Numbered from the stretch's first letter, positions 1 through 7,471 are shown. The stretch is DNA of 13,610 bases from Burkholderiaceae bacterium (GCA_947371415.1 CANBPJ010000041.1:1-13610), one strand, 5' to 3'. Made by a program: numbers and translations. The notes: generated from the sequence alone by a model not told the origin.

Positions 1-487
1 CATTGATCGAAGATGTCTTGAATCCCAACTCAGCAACTAAATGCAGCATTTTATGGTTGTTGCTTAATACATACCCCACCATTTCTTGTAAGCCGTTTGC
101 TTTCGCATGACTAATCAGGTCAAGCATTAAATGCGTGCCGATACCCTGCGTGGCGTGACGATCGCTCACGCTGAGGGAGAACTCGCAAACACCTTGATTG
201 GGTGGGGTCACGTAGCGTGAAATGCCAATAATTTCTTCTGACCCAGTTTGGGTGTCAATTACGGCAACTAAGGCCATTTCCGTTTGATAGTCTAAGTGCA
301 GGATGTCTTCTAAAAAATCATCAGGCAGCTTGGATATTGCGTGAGCAAATCTGAGGTAACGGCTCTCAGCGGAAAGATGGTTAAACAAGCCGATAATGCG
401 CTCTTTGTCATTGGCTTGAATGGGGCGAATGAGATAAGAGTCACCATTGCCCAGAGAGAAGCTTTTATTGATAAATGGGGCTGACAT
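1..487 (-). CDS. GNAT family N-acetyltransferase, C-terminus cut by window edge
   Basis: Reading the minus strand from ATG at 487 gives an open frame of 162 codons that runs off the left edge, so the C-terminus is missing. An in-frame TAA lies two codons upstream of this ATG, which fixes it as the only ATG start for this frame. The protein has an N-terminal 'YLIRPIQANDKERI' strand-helix, then 'LSAESRYLRF', a segment typical of the acetyltransferase domain of Pat-like protein acetyltransferases, and 'QGIGTHLMLDLI' near residues 117-128, the acetyl-CoA pyrophosphate-binding motif A (Q/RxxGxG/A) of the GNAT fold. It should transfer an acetyl group from acetyl-CoA to an unknown amine, possibly a protein lysine. 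It is transcribed away from the TauE/SafE gene, with 83 bases between them. The family call is firm; the substrate is unknown. Confidence 0.85.
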   Translation of the reverse strand, partial: MSAPFINKSFSLGNGDSYLIRPIQANDKERIIGLFNHLSAESRYLRFAHAISKLPDDFLEDILHLDYQTEMALVAVIDTQTGSEEIIGISRYVTPPNQGVCEFSLSVSDRHATQGIGTHLMLDLISHAKANGLQEMVGYVLSNNHKMLHLVAELGFKTSSIN

Positions 488-570
488 GGTTTATGGGTGA
501 TGACCCCTTGTGGCTTGATCATTCAGGATACCTTTTTTAGCTATCCGCATAAAGTACTTTTGACTCTAAA

Positions 571-1377
571 ATGAGCCATTCCTTTTACGGCATCATTCCC
601 TCCATGATTTCTTTGCTTCAGGCCTTTAATGAGCATTCAGCCATCTTTTTTTTGCTGGCTGCAATCAGTGTGTTGATTTTGGGTATTTCGAAGAGTGGCT
701 TTGGCGCCGGTCTTGGTGTACTAGCGCCCCCATTAATGGCAAGTCAATCTAGTCTGCCTGAAGCCTTGGCCATTTTGTTGCCGCTATTGATTGCAATTGA
801 TTTGTTTGGCTTGCGCCGCTTTTGGTCTAGCGCAGATAGGCGGATCCTTAAACTCATATTGTGGCCAGCCGCGCTTGGAATGCTGATGGGGTATTTATTT
901 TTCTCCCTCATTACCCCGCAAATGCTATCTCTCTCGATTGGCATCTTTACCTTACTCTTTTTGATTCAGAGCCTGGTGATGTCTCGTATTGATCTCAAAG
1001 AAGCAAAGCCCTATCCTTGGTTGGGAAGGTTGATGGGTTGCCTGTCTGGTTTTACTTCTTTTGTTGCGCACATTGGCGGCCCTCCCATTACGATCTATAT
1101 GTTGAGAGAAAAAGTCTCCCCGATCGTGTACACCTCAACATTAGGCATATTCTTCACTGTCATGAATTTCGGCAAATTGGTACCTTATGCCTATCTTGAT
1201 TTATTGAACTTCAATCAACTGGCGACTTCAATGCTCTTGCTACCCTTGGTGCCGGTAGGTGTGTATCTGGGCTTCTATTTAGCAAAGAAGATTTCGGCCA
1301 GGTGGTACTACATCATTGTCCAAATCTTCTTGTTGATTGCGAGTATCAAATTAATTACCGATGGCTTGCTGACCTAG
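571..1377 (+). CDS. TauE/SafE family (DUF81) membrane permease
   Basis: This 268-residue, very hydrophobic protein has about eight predicted membrane helices in two related halves. The first half carries 'ISKSGFGAGLGVLAPPLMA' around residues 39-57. The second carries 'SFVAHIGGPPITIYML' around residues 163-178. Glycine-rich K-S-G-F-G-x-G and GGPP motifs in the two halves are the hallmark of the TauE/SafE/DUF81 family, whose characterised members move sulfite, sulfoacetate or related organosulfur anions across the inner membrane. Length is normal for the family. No neighbouring sulfur gene shows the substrate here. The start is uncertain: ATG at 571 has no clear ribosome binding site, and ATG at 604 (MISLLQAF) is equally possible. 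The stop is followed after 18 bases by the next gene, so the two are probably co-transcribed. Confidence 0.85.
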   Translation: MSHSFYGIIPSMISLLQAFNEHSAIFFLLAAISVLILGISKSGFGAGLGVLAPPLMASQSSLPEALAILLPLLIAIDLFGLRRFWSSADRRILKLILWPAALGMLMGYLFFSLITPQMLSLSIGIFTLLFLIQSLVMSRIDLKEAKPYPWLGRLMGCLSGFTSFVAHIGGPPITIYMLREKVSPIVYTSTLGIFFTVMNFGKLVPYAYLDLLNFNQLATSMLLLPLVPVGVYLGFYLAKKISARWYYIIVQIFLLIASIKLITDGLLT

Positions 1378-1395
1378 GTACAACTAAGAGAGCGT

Positions 1396-1713
1396 ATGCA
1401 TAACCCAACCCGGTTCAGAGTGATTCATGTTTTGTGTATTACCTTAGGTTTTGTACTTCCTGGTTTTGCCATTGGACAAACTTTTTCTCCATATACCCCT
1501 GCGCAAATACAAGAATTCAACAACCAGCCGATTGCGCCCATGGAGACGCCCGCGGGTCCGGTGTATTTAGAGACTGTACCAACGAGGCCGAAGGCAAAGC
1601 CAGCCTTAGATGCCCGCTATATCAAAAACCCTGATGGTGAGGAGCAAGCCGAGGCCCAGGAGACTGAATCTGCTGCCCCATTTGAGCCCCTTCCTGCGAC
1701 ACTGACCTTCTAG
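1396..1713 (+). CDS. Small exported proline-rich protein of unknown function
   Basis: I do not recognise this 105-residue protein. Residues 1-28 form a signal peptide: basic 'HNPTRFR', a hydrophobic core 'VIHVLCITLGFVLPGF', then 'AIGQ', a plausible cleavage region. The rest is low in hydrophobicity, rich in Pro, Ala and Glu, and probably mostly disordered. It has no cysteine after the predicted cleavage site, so it is not an obvious lipoprotein. The start ATG at 1396 has a purine-rich AGAGAG about six bases upstream. It lies between a TauE/SafE permease gene (18 bases) and an exported parvulin gene (57 bases), on the same strand. The protein is inferred to reach the periplasm; its role is unknown. 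Confidence 0.6.
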   Translation: MHNPTRFRVIHVLCITLGFVLPGFAIGQTFSPYTPAQIQEFNNQPIAPMETPAGPVYLETVPTRPKAKPALDARYIKNPDGEEQAEAQETESAAPFEPLPATLTF

Positions 1714-1770
1714 TAAGTGCCTGCAGGCTAACTGTTACTATTGCTTCTATATTTTAGAAAAGAGTTATTG

Positions 1771-2589
1771 ATGAAATTATTTCCCATCCGTTTTCTTGCA
1801 ATCGCCGTCATAGCCTTAGGCTTTACGACTGCTGCCCACTCTCAAAATGCATTGCCGGTGAATGCCGCCGCCTCGGTCAATGGGGTGATTATTTCAAATG
1901 ACACTGTTGAGCAGGGTATACAGGCGGCATTAGCGCAGGGCCAGAAAGACTCTCCAGAGTTACGCTCTGCAGTATTGGGGAAGATGATTGAAATTTCACT
2001 CTTGTCCCAACAGGCGGATAAAGATGGGCTTGCGAATTCTGATCGAGCCAATCGTCAGTTGGCTTTGATTCGTCAAAACTATTTAGCGGATTTAGAGCTC
2101 TCGACTTTTATGTCAAAAAATCCGGTGAGTGATGCCGACGTCCAGGCGGAATATAACCGTGAGATTGCTTCTTTGGGTCCGCAGGGCGCGATCGTGGAGT
2201 ACAAGGTCAGCGATATCGCCGTTGCTACCGAAGCCGATGCACAAGCTGCCTTAGCCAGAATTAAAAAAGGTGAGTCTTTTGATAAGGTGGCCAAGAGCGT
2301 TTCACTGGCACCAAACAAGGTGCAGGGTGGAGCTGTAGGTTGGGTTCAGGCGGGGCAAACTTTGCCACAGATTGCTAGCGTGCTGATAACGCTGTCGAAG
2401 GGCCAAGTTTCTCCGGCACCTATTCAAATGCCACAGGGCTGGTATTTAATTAAATTAGAAGATAAGAAATCAAGCAAGCCACCTACTTTTGAGCAGGCTA
2501 AAGTAGCGATTCGCAATGGCTTGACTCAGAAAAAACAATTTGAGTTCTTATCTCAATTGCGTCAGGGTGCCGATATCGTTGTTCGCTAA
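1771..2589 (+). CDS. Exported parvulin-type peptidyl-prolyl cis-trans isomerase
   Basis: The protein from ATG 1771 has 272 residues. It begins with a classic signal peptide (MKLFPIRFLAIAVIALGF, then TTAAHSQ, cleavage near residues 22-25). An upstream in-frame TTG at 1741 would add ten residues ahead of the signal peptide and is unlikely; the ATG is preceded by AAAAGAG. Residues 33-115 form a SurA/PrsA-like helical chaperone region ('ASVNGVIISNDTVEQGI'). Residues 141-232 are the parvulin rotamase domain, with the typical 'KKGESFDKVAKSVS', 'GGAVGWV' and 'PQGWYLIKLED' blocks. The C-terminal tail is helical. It should speed proline isomerisation and help fold exported or outer-membrane proteins in the periplasm. 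It resembles the PpiC/PrsA-type foldases common in beta-proteobacteria rather than full SurA, which is longer and has two parvulin domains. A strong terminator follows. Confidence 0.88.
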   Translation: MKLFPIRFLAIAVIALGFTTAAHSQNALPVNAAASVNGVIISNDTVEQGIQAALAQGQKDSPELRSAVLGKMIEISLLSQQADKDGLANSDRANRQLALIRQNYLADLELSTFMSKNPVSDADVQAEYNREIASLGPQGAIVEYKVSDIAVATEADAQAALARIKKGESFDKVAKSVSLAPNKVQGGAVGWVQAGQTLPQIASVLITLSKGQVSPAPIQMPQGWYLIKLEDKKSSKPPTFEQAKVAIRNGLTQKKQFEFLSQLRQGADIVVR

Positions 2590-2607
2590 TTGATACAGCA
2601 AACCATA

Positions 2608-2633
2608 AAAAGGGCGCCTGAGGGTGCTCTTTT
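2608..2633 (+). terminator. Intrinsic terminator after the parvulin gene
   Basis: AAAAGGGCGCC (2608-2618) pairs with GGTGCTCTTTT (2623-2633) over 11 positions, including two G-U pairs, around a TGAG tetraloop. The A-run and U-run form part of the stem. It lies 18 bases after the parvulin stop codon. The A/T flanks suggest it might also slow transcription from the other strand, but the nearest gene on that side reads the same way, so it mainly separates the parvulin gene from the phasin gene. Confidence 0.85.
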
Positions 2634-2727
2634 GCATTCTTGGCCCCTCTCTAGTGGTATTTCTCTATCTGCATGCTGTGCATTCGGGAGTAGATTAAAA
2701 AAATGACTGATTGAACAAGGACGAGAC

Positions 2728-3291
2728 ATGAGCAAGAATCCATTTGATTTAGGTGCAATGGCAAATCAGACCAAGGGGGTTGAGGCAGCCAAGGAGGTTG
2801 GCCGGGTGGCATTGACAAGTGCTCAGGCAATTGCTCAGTTGAATCAGCGAGTCGCACAGGAAATGGCTTCAAGCCTCCAATCCAAAGTCGCAGAGCTCAT
2901 GAAGACCCAAGATCCAAAGGCAGCCTTTGATTATGTGCATGCCGAGGTATTGCAAGACGCTGCGAAGGAGGTTGCGGAATACCAGTCCGAACTCTTTCAG
3001 GCGCTCGCTAGTGGAAATAAAGAGTTAGCAAAAATTGCTGAGTCGATGATTAAAGAATCGCAACATGACTTAATTCATTTTGTGAATGAGGCAACTCAAA
3101 ATGCGCCGGCTGGAACTGAGCCTTACACTTCAGTATTCAAAACTTCATTTAGCAATGCACTTCAAAATTTTGAATTGATTCGTGCGGCAATGGCAGATTC
3201 ATTTGTGAACTTCGAGAAAAGCGTTGAGAACATGAATAACCATTCCGGCGCTCAGAAGGCTAGTGGAGCAAAAGCGAAAAAAACAAAATAG
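2728..3291 (+). CDS. Phasin family protein (PHA granule-associated)
   Basis: The 187-residue protein is almost entirely helical, with no signal peptide and no long hydrophobic stretch. The pattern 'GVEAAKEVGRVALTSAQAIAQLNQRVAQEMASSLQ', then 'DPKAAFDYVHAEVLQDAAKEVAEYQSELFQALASGNKELAKIAE', matches the phasin_2 (PhaP-like) family. The C-terminus is a lysine- and alanine-rich tail (AKAKKTK), as in many beta-proteobacterial phasins. Phasins coat polyhydroxyalkanoate granules in the cytoplasm and control granule size and number. The start ATG has a good ribosome binding site, AAGGACGA, seven bases upstream. The gene sits alone behind a terminator and converges with the DUF6671-like gene, with 24 bases between the two stops. 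No PHA synthase or regulator is in the window, so the granule link rests on family resemblance. Confidence 0.85.
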   Translation: MSKNPFDLGAMANQTKGVEAAKEVGRVALTSAQAIAQLNQRVAQEMASSLQSKVAELMKTQDPKAAFDYVHAEVLQDAAKEVAEYQSELFQALASGNKELAKIAESMIKESQHDLIHFVNEATQNAPAGTEPYTSVFKTSFSNALQNFELIRAAMADSFVNFEKSVENMNNHSGAQKASGAKAKKTK

Positions 3292-3315
3292 GGTACATGC
3301 CGGCACGCAGTTAGA

Positions 3316-4158
3316 TTAAGGATTGCAGTGCTTGCACTGGGAGGGATTTGCAAAACGCAGTACCTTCATGCCCTCTACGTCACTATATTTGCATTTGAGG
3401 CATCCCCATTTTTTAGCGATCTCTTGGTCGGTGGGCATGCCACAGGCGTTGCACGGGAGACCGCGCTGAATATCCTGAATCCAATATCCCGGCACCTGAC
3501 ATGCTGGACATAGCGAATTCATTTTCTTTGCAAGATCTATGGTCGCTTTGCGAATATTCTCCATTCGGGTTGGGTTGGCAAACGCCCTGAGGTCATTTTC
3601 AACATAAACAACGCCTTTTGAAGAGTTGTTTGATGCCCACTCAAAAGCATCTTGTAACTGCTGTTTGTCCGTAATATTTTTTATCGACTTTGGGTGATAT
3701 TCGTCTGTTGGTTTAATGACGAGATGGTGAGAAGGGAAAAGCGCGGTATCTGCAAACTGTTCTAACTCCTCCCAATGGCAAACATAGGCATGCGCATTTT
3801 GAGCTGGCGCCCCCGAAAATCCAGTGATTTCAAGTTGATTTTTGCGATCAATCAGAATGACTAATTCATTGTTCCAGGGCAACATTCCAGCGTATGGATC
3901 GGCGACAAATGCACCTTCGTTGGCAAGACCCAAATCGGTAGCCAGGAGCTCCATACCAAGTTGAGCTTTTTTCCTTGCAGCGTCGAGTTGACTGCCATAC
4001 CTGGGTGTTTCTAAGGTAAACGTTCCCAGGAGGTCTGTGTCATAAGCACTAGTGAGTTTAACTTGCAAGCCTGTTGCTGAGTTCAGGACTTCATTTAGCA
4101 CGAGCTCTTTGCCATGTTTAGTTAAAACACTTGCGGTTCTATTGGAAAAAATATTCAT
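3316..4158 (-). CDS. DUF6671-like protein with C-terminal four-CxxC zinc-binding region
   Basis: This 280-residue soluble protein has no signal peptide. The N-terminal two thirds (residues about 8-190) is a mixed alpha/beta domain of unknown fold ('RTASVLTKHGKE', 'FTLETPRYGSQLDAARKKAQLGMEL'). The motif 'FANPTRMENIRKATIDLAKKMNSLCPAC' around residues 193-220 leads into a cysteine-rich end with four CxxC pairs: C217/C220, C236/C239, C253/C256 and C275/C278. That is enough for two zinc-ribbon-like knuckles. I match it from memory to the DUF6671 family, whose function I do not know. It begins 32 bases after the sbtA-like stop on the same strand and is probably translated from the same transcript, which suggests a role linked to bicarbonate uptake or its control. 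The ribosome binding site is weak (AGAGA far upstream). Confidence 0.7.
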   Translation of the reverse strand: MNIFSNRTASVLTKHGKELVLNEVLNSATGLQVKLTSAYDTDLLGTFTLETPRYGSQLDAARKKAQLGMELLATDLGLANEGAFVADPYAGMLPWNNELVILIDRKNQLEITGFSGAPAQNAHAYVCHWEELEQFADTALFPSHHLVIKPTDEYHPKSIKNITDKQQLQDAFEWASNNSSKGVVYVENDLRAFANPTRMENIRKATIDLAKKMNSLCPACQVPGYWIQDIQRGLPCNACGMPTDQEIAKKWGCLKCKYSDVEGMKVLRFANPSQCKHCNP

Positions 4159-4190
4159 TGAAATGTCTCTTATCGAGTTGCTTCGAGTAT

Positions 4191-5159
4191 TTACATGATG
4201 ATTTTTGCCAGCATCGCATATAGAGGAATGCCTAAAATGATGTTAAATGGGAAAGTGATGCCTAAGGACATTCCCATGTATAGCGCTGGATTCACCTCGG
4301 GTAATGCATGGCGTAGAACAGCGGGTACGGCAATGTAAGAGGCGCTAGAAGCAAGCACCATTAGCAAAATAGTATTGCCAAGCGGTAGGCCAATTAGCTT
4401 GCATAGGGCGAGAGCGATGAGGGCGTGCGACAGTGGTGAGCCGATTGCATATAACAGGGTAATGAGCGGTTTACCCTTCAGACCTTGAATATTTCTAGCC
4501 GCCATTAGGCCCATATCCAATAGGAAGAATGCCAGCATTCCTTTGAAGAGGTCTATAGAAAATGGTGCCATTAATTTTTGACCAGCATCTCCGCTCAGCA
4601 GTCCAACTGCCATCGATCCAAGTAATAGTAGTTGAGCGCCATCCGTAAAAGACTCGTGAAGTATTTTTGAAATGCCTATTGGCTTAAGCTTAGTGTTGGT
4701 TTGAATTGCATGTGACGATCGTGCTTTGTTTGCTAAAACAATCGCTAGGATGATCGCTGGAGACTCCATGAGTGCCATGGCCGCAGCCATATGGCCACCG
4801 TAAGCGATATTAAATTGATCTAAGTACTGGGTGGCGGTAATAAAAGTCACGGCACTTACGGAGCCGTAGGTGGCGGCAATTGCTGCCGCATCAAACGTGT
4901 TGAGTTTGGTTCTTAGGATGCGATAACCAATCAAAGGTATGAGGGTGGCTAGGAATACTGCTAAGCCAAGGGAAAGTGCAATTTCTGCTGTAAAGCCTGA
5001 CTTATGAAGGGCAAATCCACCTTTGAGACCCAGCGCCATCAGCAAGTAGAGCGATAGAAACCGAGAAATCGGCTGCGGGATTTCTAGATTCGATTTGACC
5101 GAACCGGCAAATACGCCAAATATAAAAAATAAGATTGCCGGATCTAAAAAATTTGCCAT
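4191..5159 (-). CDS. sbtA: SbtA-type sodium-dependent bicarbonate permease
   Basis: The protein has 322 residues and about ten predicted membrane helices in two halves separated by a hydrophilic linker near residues 145-170. The signature 'TFDAAAIAATYGSVSAVTFITA' (88-109) and the second-half counterpart 'SSASYIAVPAVLRHALPE' (271-288) followed by 'GITFPFNIILGIPLY' are characteristic of the SbtA family, in which paired helix breaks bind Na+ and HCO3-. SbtA imports bicarbonate with sodium at the inner membrane, classically in cyanobacterial carbon concentration. The protein is shorter than cyanobacterial SbtA (about 370 residues), mostly because of a shorter central linker, the region reported to meet the PII-like inhibitor SbtB. 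No sbtB is seen here. It lies 43 bases after the LysR gene and 32 bases before the DUF6671-like gene. Heterotrophs could use it to supply HCO3- to carboxylases. Confidence 0.85.
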   Translation of the reverse strand: MANFLDPAILFFIFGVFAGSVKSNLEIPQPISRFLSLYLLMALGLKGGFALHKSGFTAEIALSLGLAVFLATLIPLIGYRILRTKLNTFDAAAIAATYGSVSAVTFITATQYLDQFNIAYGGHMAAAMALMESPAIILAIVLANKARSSHAIQTNTKLKPIGISKILHESFTDGAQLLLLGSMAVGLLSGDAGQKLMAPFSIDLFKGMLAFFLLDMGLMAARNIQGLKGKPLITLLYAIGSPLSHALIALALCKLIGLPLGNTILLMVLASSASYIAVPAVLRHALPEVNPALYMGMSLGITFPFNIILGIPLYAMLAKIIM

Positions 5160-5202
5160 TATTAATTTTTGCTTTCTGTGCCTACGTTATTGTCCTTGTG
5201 CG

Positions 5203-6081
5203 CTATCGCCTAATGATGGCCTCTACTAGCGGGTGCTGAATTTTCTTTTCCGAACGAATGGCATAAAAATATTCGTAAATTTCTTCGCAGCAACCAAACA
5301 TCTCGATTTGATAAGTGGCCTTTAAATCCTTTTCGATGATTTGTCCGGCGGGGAATACGCCTAAGCCACTTGCTGCAAAGGTTTTCAGTAGCGCGCTGTC
5401 TTCGAACTCTCCAACAATATTGGGGCTGATGTGATTTTGAATAAACCATTGATCTATCAAGTAACGAGCCTTGGAGTGGGAGGTTGGCAAAAGAATAGGC
5501 AGATCATTTAGGCACTCAGGAAAAGGTTTCTTGGTTCGCTTCAATACTTTATTGGGGCCAAACCAGGCAATTGATGACTTGATTAACTCTTCGCTATAGA
5601 CATGAAGATTTTTATTAGCAGGTGCAGGCCTGTCAGCCAAAACAATATCCAGTCGATGTAAAGCCAGATCCGCTAAGAGATCCTCAAACTCACCTTCATG
5701 CGCAATGAGCTGAACATCATTTTTTTCAAGAATGGGTTCAAGCAGTTGTCTGGTAACTAGTTTAGGCAATCCATCCGATACGCCAATGGTAATTTTAGTT
5801 TTTGGGGAGCTAGCCGCCTCCCTTACAGCCTCGGGTAGCTTTTCTCCTAGCAGGAAGATTTGGTCGGCGATCTCTAGTGCTGCAAATCCTGACTCCGTTA
5901 AGGCGATTCCACGCCCAGCAGGCTTAAATAGTAGGTATCCAAGCGATTTTTCTAATTCGTGCACCTGGGCGCTGATAGTCTGAATTGCCATGTCTAGGCG
6001 CTCAGCAGCCTTAGACATGCTGCCTTCTTTGGCTACCACCCAAAAGTAGTAGAGATGACGATAGTTATAGAGCATGTTCAT
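5203..6081 (-). CDS. LysR family regulator, NhaR-like
   Basis: The protein has 292 residues. Residues 1-62 form a winged helix-turn-helix, 'YNYRHLYYFWVVAKEGSMSKAAERL', then 'IQTISAQVHELEKSLG', then 'LFKPAGRGIALTESG'. This closely resembles NhaR (Y/NHLYYFW..., QTIS/TGQI..LE, LFK..GRG). Residues about 90-285 are the LysR effector-binding domain, starting 'KITIGVSDGLPKLVTRQLLEPIL', again as in NhaR. In Escherichia coli NhaR senses Na+ and activates the nhaA antiporter gene. Here it precedes a Na+-dependent bicarbonate carrier on the same strand, so it may control that gene, its own gene, or the divergent terC-like gene. ATG at 6081 or at 6075 could start it; neither has a clear ribosome binding site. 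Calling it NhaR itself is not justified because there is no nhaA in the window. Confidence 0.85.
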   Translation of the reverse strand: MNMLYNYRHLYYFWVVAKEGSMSKAAERLDMAIQTISAQVHELEKSLGYLLFKPAGRGIALTESGFAALEIADQIFLLGEKLPEAVREAASSPKTKITIGVSDGLPKLVTRQLLEPILEKNDVQLIAHEGEFEDLLADLALHRLDIVLADRPAPANKNLHVYSEELIKSSIAWFGPNKVLKRTKKPFPECLNDLPILLPTSHSKARYLIDQWFIQNHISPNIVGEFEDSALLKTFAASGLGVFPAGQIIEKDLKATYQIEMFGCCEEIYEYFYAIRSEKKIQHPLVEAIIRR

Positions 6082-6107
6082 TATCAGTTTTTTACGAAAT
6101 TATTATC

Positions 6108-6136
6108 AATATATCTCTGCTTTTACTTAAATGCAA
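6108..6136 (-). promoter_or_regulatory. Putative promoter of the NhaR-like gene
   Basis: On the minus strand, TTGCAT (plus positions 6131-6136) lies 17 bases before TATATT (6108-6113), a five-of-six match to the -10 consensus, giving a short leader of about 20 bases. The -35 is weak, as expected for an activator-dependent or self-regulated LysR gene. Two direct ATTATCA copies (6080-6086 and 6102-6108), 22 bases apart, flank the start region and could be a binding site. Confidence 0.4.
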
Positions 6137-6149
6137 AGTCGCCTAAATT
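6122..6149 (+). promoter_or_regulatory. Weak candidate promoter for the TerC-USP gene
   Basis: TTTACT (6122-6127) and TAAATT (6144-6149), spaced by 16 bases, each match sigma70 consensus at four of six positions. It overlaps the divergent LysR promoter, the usual arrangement for LysR control of a neighbour. The rest of the leader up to 6205 shows a near-repeat (GGAAATCC / GGAATCC) but no yybP-ykoY aptamer core. Confidence 0.22.
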
Positions 6150-6205
6150 AACCCTATGGAAATCCTTGGAATCCCATGGATGGCTAACTAAGTGAGGAGC
6201 TAAAG

Positions 6206-7471
6206 GTGGAACTATTTAGTCCAGAATTTTTTTCGGCATTGCTGGCAATTATTGTCATTGATTTGGTGTTGGCGGGGGATAACGCAATCGTGATTGCGAT
6301 GGCCGCTCGAAATTTGCCAGCACATTTACAAAAGAAGGCCATTGTTTGGGGCGCTGTGGGTGCTATTGCAGTTAGAAGCGCTATGACCCTATTGGTGGTG
6401 TATTTACTCCAGATCCCCGGCTTGATGCTAATAGGCGGCTTACTATTGGTTTGGATAGCTTATCGCTTGCTCAATCCCGCGCAAGAAGGTGAAGAGCATA
6501 GTCATGCCACCACCACTTTTTGGGGTGCAATGAAGACCATTGTGATAGCAGACGCTGTTATGGGTCTGGATAACGTTTTAGCAGTCGCAGGGGCTTCACA
6601 TGGCAGCTATGTGCTGGTTGTTCTTGGATTGTTGATTAGCATCCCGGTAGTGATTTGGGGATCCACCCAGATTCTGAAGTTGGTAGATCGCTATCCTTCA
6701 GTGACGTATTTGGGTGCTGGTGTGCTGGCATGGACGGCAGCAAAAATGATGACATCAGAGCCCATCTGCCAAGAATGGCTCGCATCTCAGAGTCCGGTCT
6801 TGGAGTACGCCATCCAAGTTGCAGTTGTGTTGGGAGTGTTATCTGGCGGATTTATTAGAAGTAGACGTGCCCTTGAGGATTTGATTGCCCCATCGGTCAT
6901 TGGTCCGGAGTTCGTAAAGGTGGTTTCTACAGAGCAGTTCCACAATTTTGGAGAAAACAAAATGAACAAAATTCTCATTCCAGTTGATGGTTCAAAAAAT
7001 TCAGATATGGCGATAAGGCATGTGCTGAGGACTTATGGAGGTGATCCTCATACGCAGTTTCATTTATGCAATGTGCAGCCTACCTTGTATCGGCACATTA
7101 GTAAGTTTTTTAGTAGGCAATCGATTCATGAATGGCATGCTGAACGGGCTGCTTTAGCTATAGCATCAGCACCCGCTCTTTTCGATAAGCAGGGTCTATG
7201 CTTTGATTCTAGTTATGTTTGTGGTGACAAGGGTGTTGCTATTCATGATGAGGCAGCTCGACTTGGATGCAATCGTATTGTGATCGGCACTTCAAAGCAA
7301 AACTCCCTCAGTAGATTATTTGAAAACTCGACAACGGCGAAGCTATTAGAAATTAGCAATATTCCGGTCGAGGTGGTAACTGGGGACTCCTTGCCTGCGC
7401 TAGAGCGTTGGGGCATTCCTGTCCTTGGTGCTGGTGCCGCTACTGCGCTCATGGCAGTGGTAATCGACTAG
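6206..7471 (+). CDS. TerC/YjbE family membrane protein fused to a universal stress protein domain
   Basis: The gene starts with GTG at 6206 behind a good site, GAGGAG (6194-6199). The 421-residue product has a TerC domain at residues 1-225 with about seven helices and the two acidic signatures 'IDLVLAGDNAIVIA' (18-31) and 'VIADAVMGLDNVLAVAGA' (113-130), typical of YjbE/YkoY-type TerC proteins linked to Mn2+ export. A linker follows, then a UspA-like domain at 253-392 starting 'MNKILIPVDGSKNSDMAIRHVL'. The last 17 residues (GIPVLGAGAATALMAVV) look like one more membrane helix. In the Usp ATP motif G-2x-G-9x-G-S/T, the stretch after 'IVIG' reads G-TS-K then N-S, so two of three glycines are missing and nucleotide binding may be lost. 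The protein probably sits in the inner membrane with the Usp part in the cytosol. A strong internal ATG (6962) marks the junction. Confidence 0.85.
   Translation: MELFSPEFFSALLAIIVIDLVLAGDNAIVIAMAARNLPAHLQKKAIVWGAVGAIAVRSAMTLLVVYLLQIPGLMLIGGLLLVWIAYRLLNPAQEGEEHSHATTTFWGAMKTIVIADAVMGLDNVLAVAGASHGSYVLVVLGLLISIPVVIWGSTQILKLVDRYPSVTYLGAGVLAWTAAKMMTSEPICQEWLASQSPVLEYAIQVAVVLGVLSGGFIRSRRALEDLIAPSVIGPEFVKVVSTEQFHNFGENKMNKILIPVDGSKNSDMAIRHVLRTYGGDPHTQFHLCNVQPTLYRHISKFFSRQSIHEWHAERAALAIASAPALFDKQGLCFDSSYVCGDKGVAIHDEAARLGCNRIVIGTSKQNSLSRLFENSTTAKLLEISNIPVEVVTGDSLPALERWGIPVLGAGAATALMAVVID
6950..6964 (+). promoter_or_regulatory. Internal ribosome binding site and in-frame ATG at the TerC-USP junction
   Basis: GGAG (6950-6953) is followed eight bases later by ATG at 6962, in frame with the fusion and exactly at the first residue of the Usp domain (MNKILIPVDGS). 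This looks like a complete ordinary start region. It may yield a separate Usp-plus-tail protein of 169 residues, or it may be a relic of two once separate genes that lost the stop codon between them. Confidence 0.45.

Noticed and set aside
310..522. Minus-strand 70-codon frame at the left edge
   Set aside because: It is a different frame over the GNAT gene; the GNAT frame starting at 487 shows real acetyl-CoA motifs.
2660..2700. Promoter for the phasin gene (TCTGCA, 17 bases, TAGATT)
   Set aside because: Only three of six and four of six consensus matches; too weak to annotate, although a promoter must lie between the terminator and 2727.
3292..3315. Bidirectional terminator between the convergent phasin and DUF6671-like genes
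   Set aside because: Only an 8-base palindrome TGCCGGCA is present, with no T-run on either strand.
6082..6205. Possible second yybP-ykoY riboswitch before the TerC-USP gene
   Set aside because: TerC genes often have one, but the 124-base interval lacks both the GGGGAGTAG and GCAAGACC cores.
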